Assembly: GCA_018883665.1 (NCBI GenBank)
Contig: JAHLFU010000041.1
Coordinates: 1 to 15,824, forward strand
Length of the DNA: 15,824 nt
DNA from: Paraprevotella stercoravium
GTDB taxonomy: Bacteria > Bacteroidota > Bacteroidia > Bacteroidales > Bacteroidaceae
Direction: 5' to 3'
Within the stretch, counting starts at the first letter, position 1; every line of letters begins with the position of its first letter. Position numbers and translations under genes: made by a program. The notes under the pieces were generated by a model that saw only the letters and a program-made list of their open reading frames with translations, made no database searches and had not been told where the DNA came from. This document shows positions 15,746 to 15,824 of the stretch, piece after piece.

Positions 15746-15824
15746 GTGGCGGCTACCTACTCTCCCACGGGTGTGCAGTACCATCGGCGTGAGCAGGCTT
15801 AACTTCTCTGTTCGGAATGGGAAG
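15746..15824 (-). rRNA. rrf: 5S ribosomal RNA, 3' part (cut by window edge)
   Basis: Read on the minus strand, the sequence contains the 5S signature CCGAACAGAGAAGTTAAGC, then CGCCGATGGTACTGC and GGGAGAGTAGGT near the 3' end. About 79 of the roughly 110 bases are present; the 5' part lies beyond the window. The 3' boundary at 15746 is set by the end of the terminal stem sequence and may be off by a few bases. The 23S and 16S genes should lie further right. Confidence 0.93.

Noticed and set aside
1..15824. CRISPR arrays, insertion sequences or phage genes
   Set aside because: No regularly spaced repeats, transposase-like proteins or phage proteins were seen; the inverted repeats present are short and fit terminators or regulatory sites.

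Overview
The window looks like chromosomal DNA from a member of the Bacteroidota, most likely a gut Bacteroides/Phocaeicola-type organism. Three things point there. Nearly all genes start after A-rich leaders without a Shine-Dalgarno sequence. Several intergenic regions carry the Bacteroides-type -7 motif TAnnTTTG. The protein set (patatin-like YjjU type, PepP-type M24B peptidase, exported C1B peptidase, RecJ-RecQ-DUF454 cluster, TonB-C-domain lipoprotein) is typical of that group. The assignment is by pattern recognition only; species is not resolved.

Layout. A patatin-like phospholipase gene (133-966, minus) ends at a strong hairpin terminator (41-89) and is divergent from an Xaa-Pro aminopeptidase gene (1180-2583, plus). 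That gene is followed after 68 bases by an exported bleomycin-hydrolase-like C1 cysteine peptidase gene (2652-3857) and a terminator (3935-3984). Next is a tight DNA-repair cluster: recJ (4178-5902), recQ (5920-7860) and a DUF454/YbaN-type membrane protein gene (7867-8226), with gaps of 17 and 6 bases.

A good candidate promoter (8287-8318) then opens a metal-resistance unit. It holds a small His/Cys-rich exported protein gene (8337-8759), a 133-base spacer with two tandem inverted repeats, a periplasmic adaptor lipoprotein gene with His-rich ends (8893-10035), a heavy-metal RND pump gene (10066-13161) and a TolC-family outer-membrane channel gene (13173-14381). The unit is closed by a long hairpin terminator (14412-14473). 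The three transporter genes make a complete tripartite CBA pump spanning both membranes, and the small protein is a plausible periplasmic metal buffer or chaperone for it. The pump has a CusA-like TM4 proton-relay core, but by recalled alignment none of the three CusA copper-binding methionines, so its substrate is open.

On the minus strand, convergent with the pump, lies a lipoprotein gene with two TonB-C-like domains (14532-15296), which unusually has a strong Shine-Dalgarno sequence. A 449-base non-coding stretch separates it from the end of an rRNA operon: a partial 5S rRNA (15746-15824, minus) with its terminator (15693-15731).

The most unusual part is the leader section of the metal operon (8287-8892): a metal-ligand-rich small protein followed by ordered inverted repeats before the adaptor gene. 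No wholly new multi-gene system is evident.
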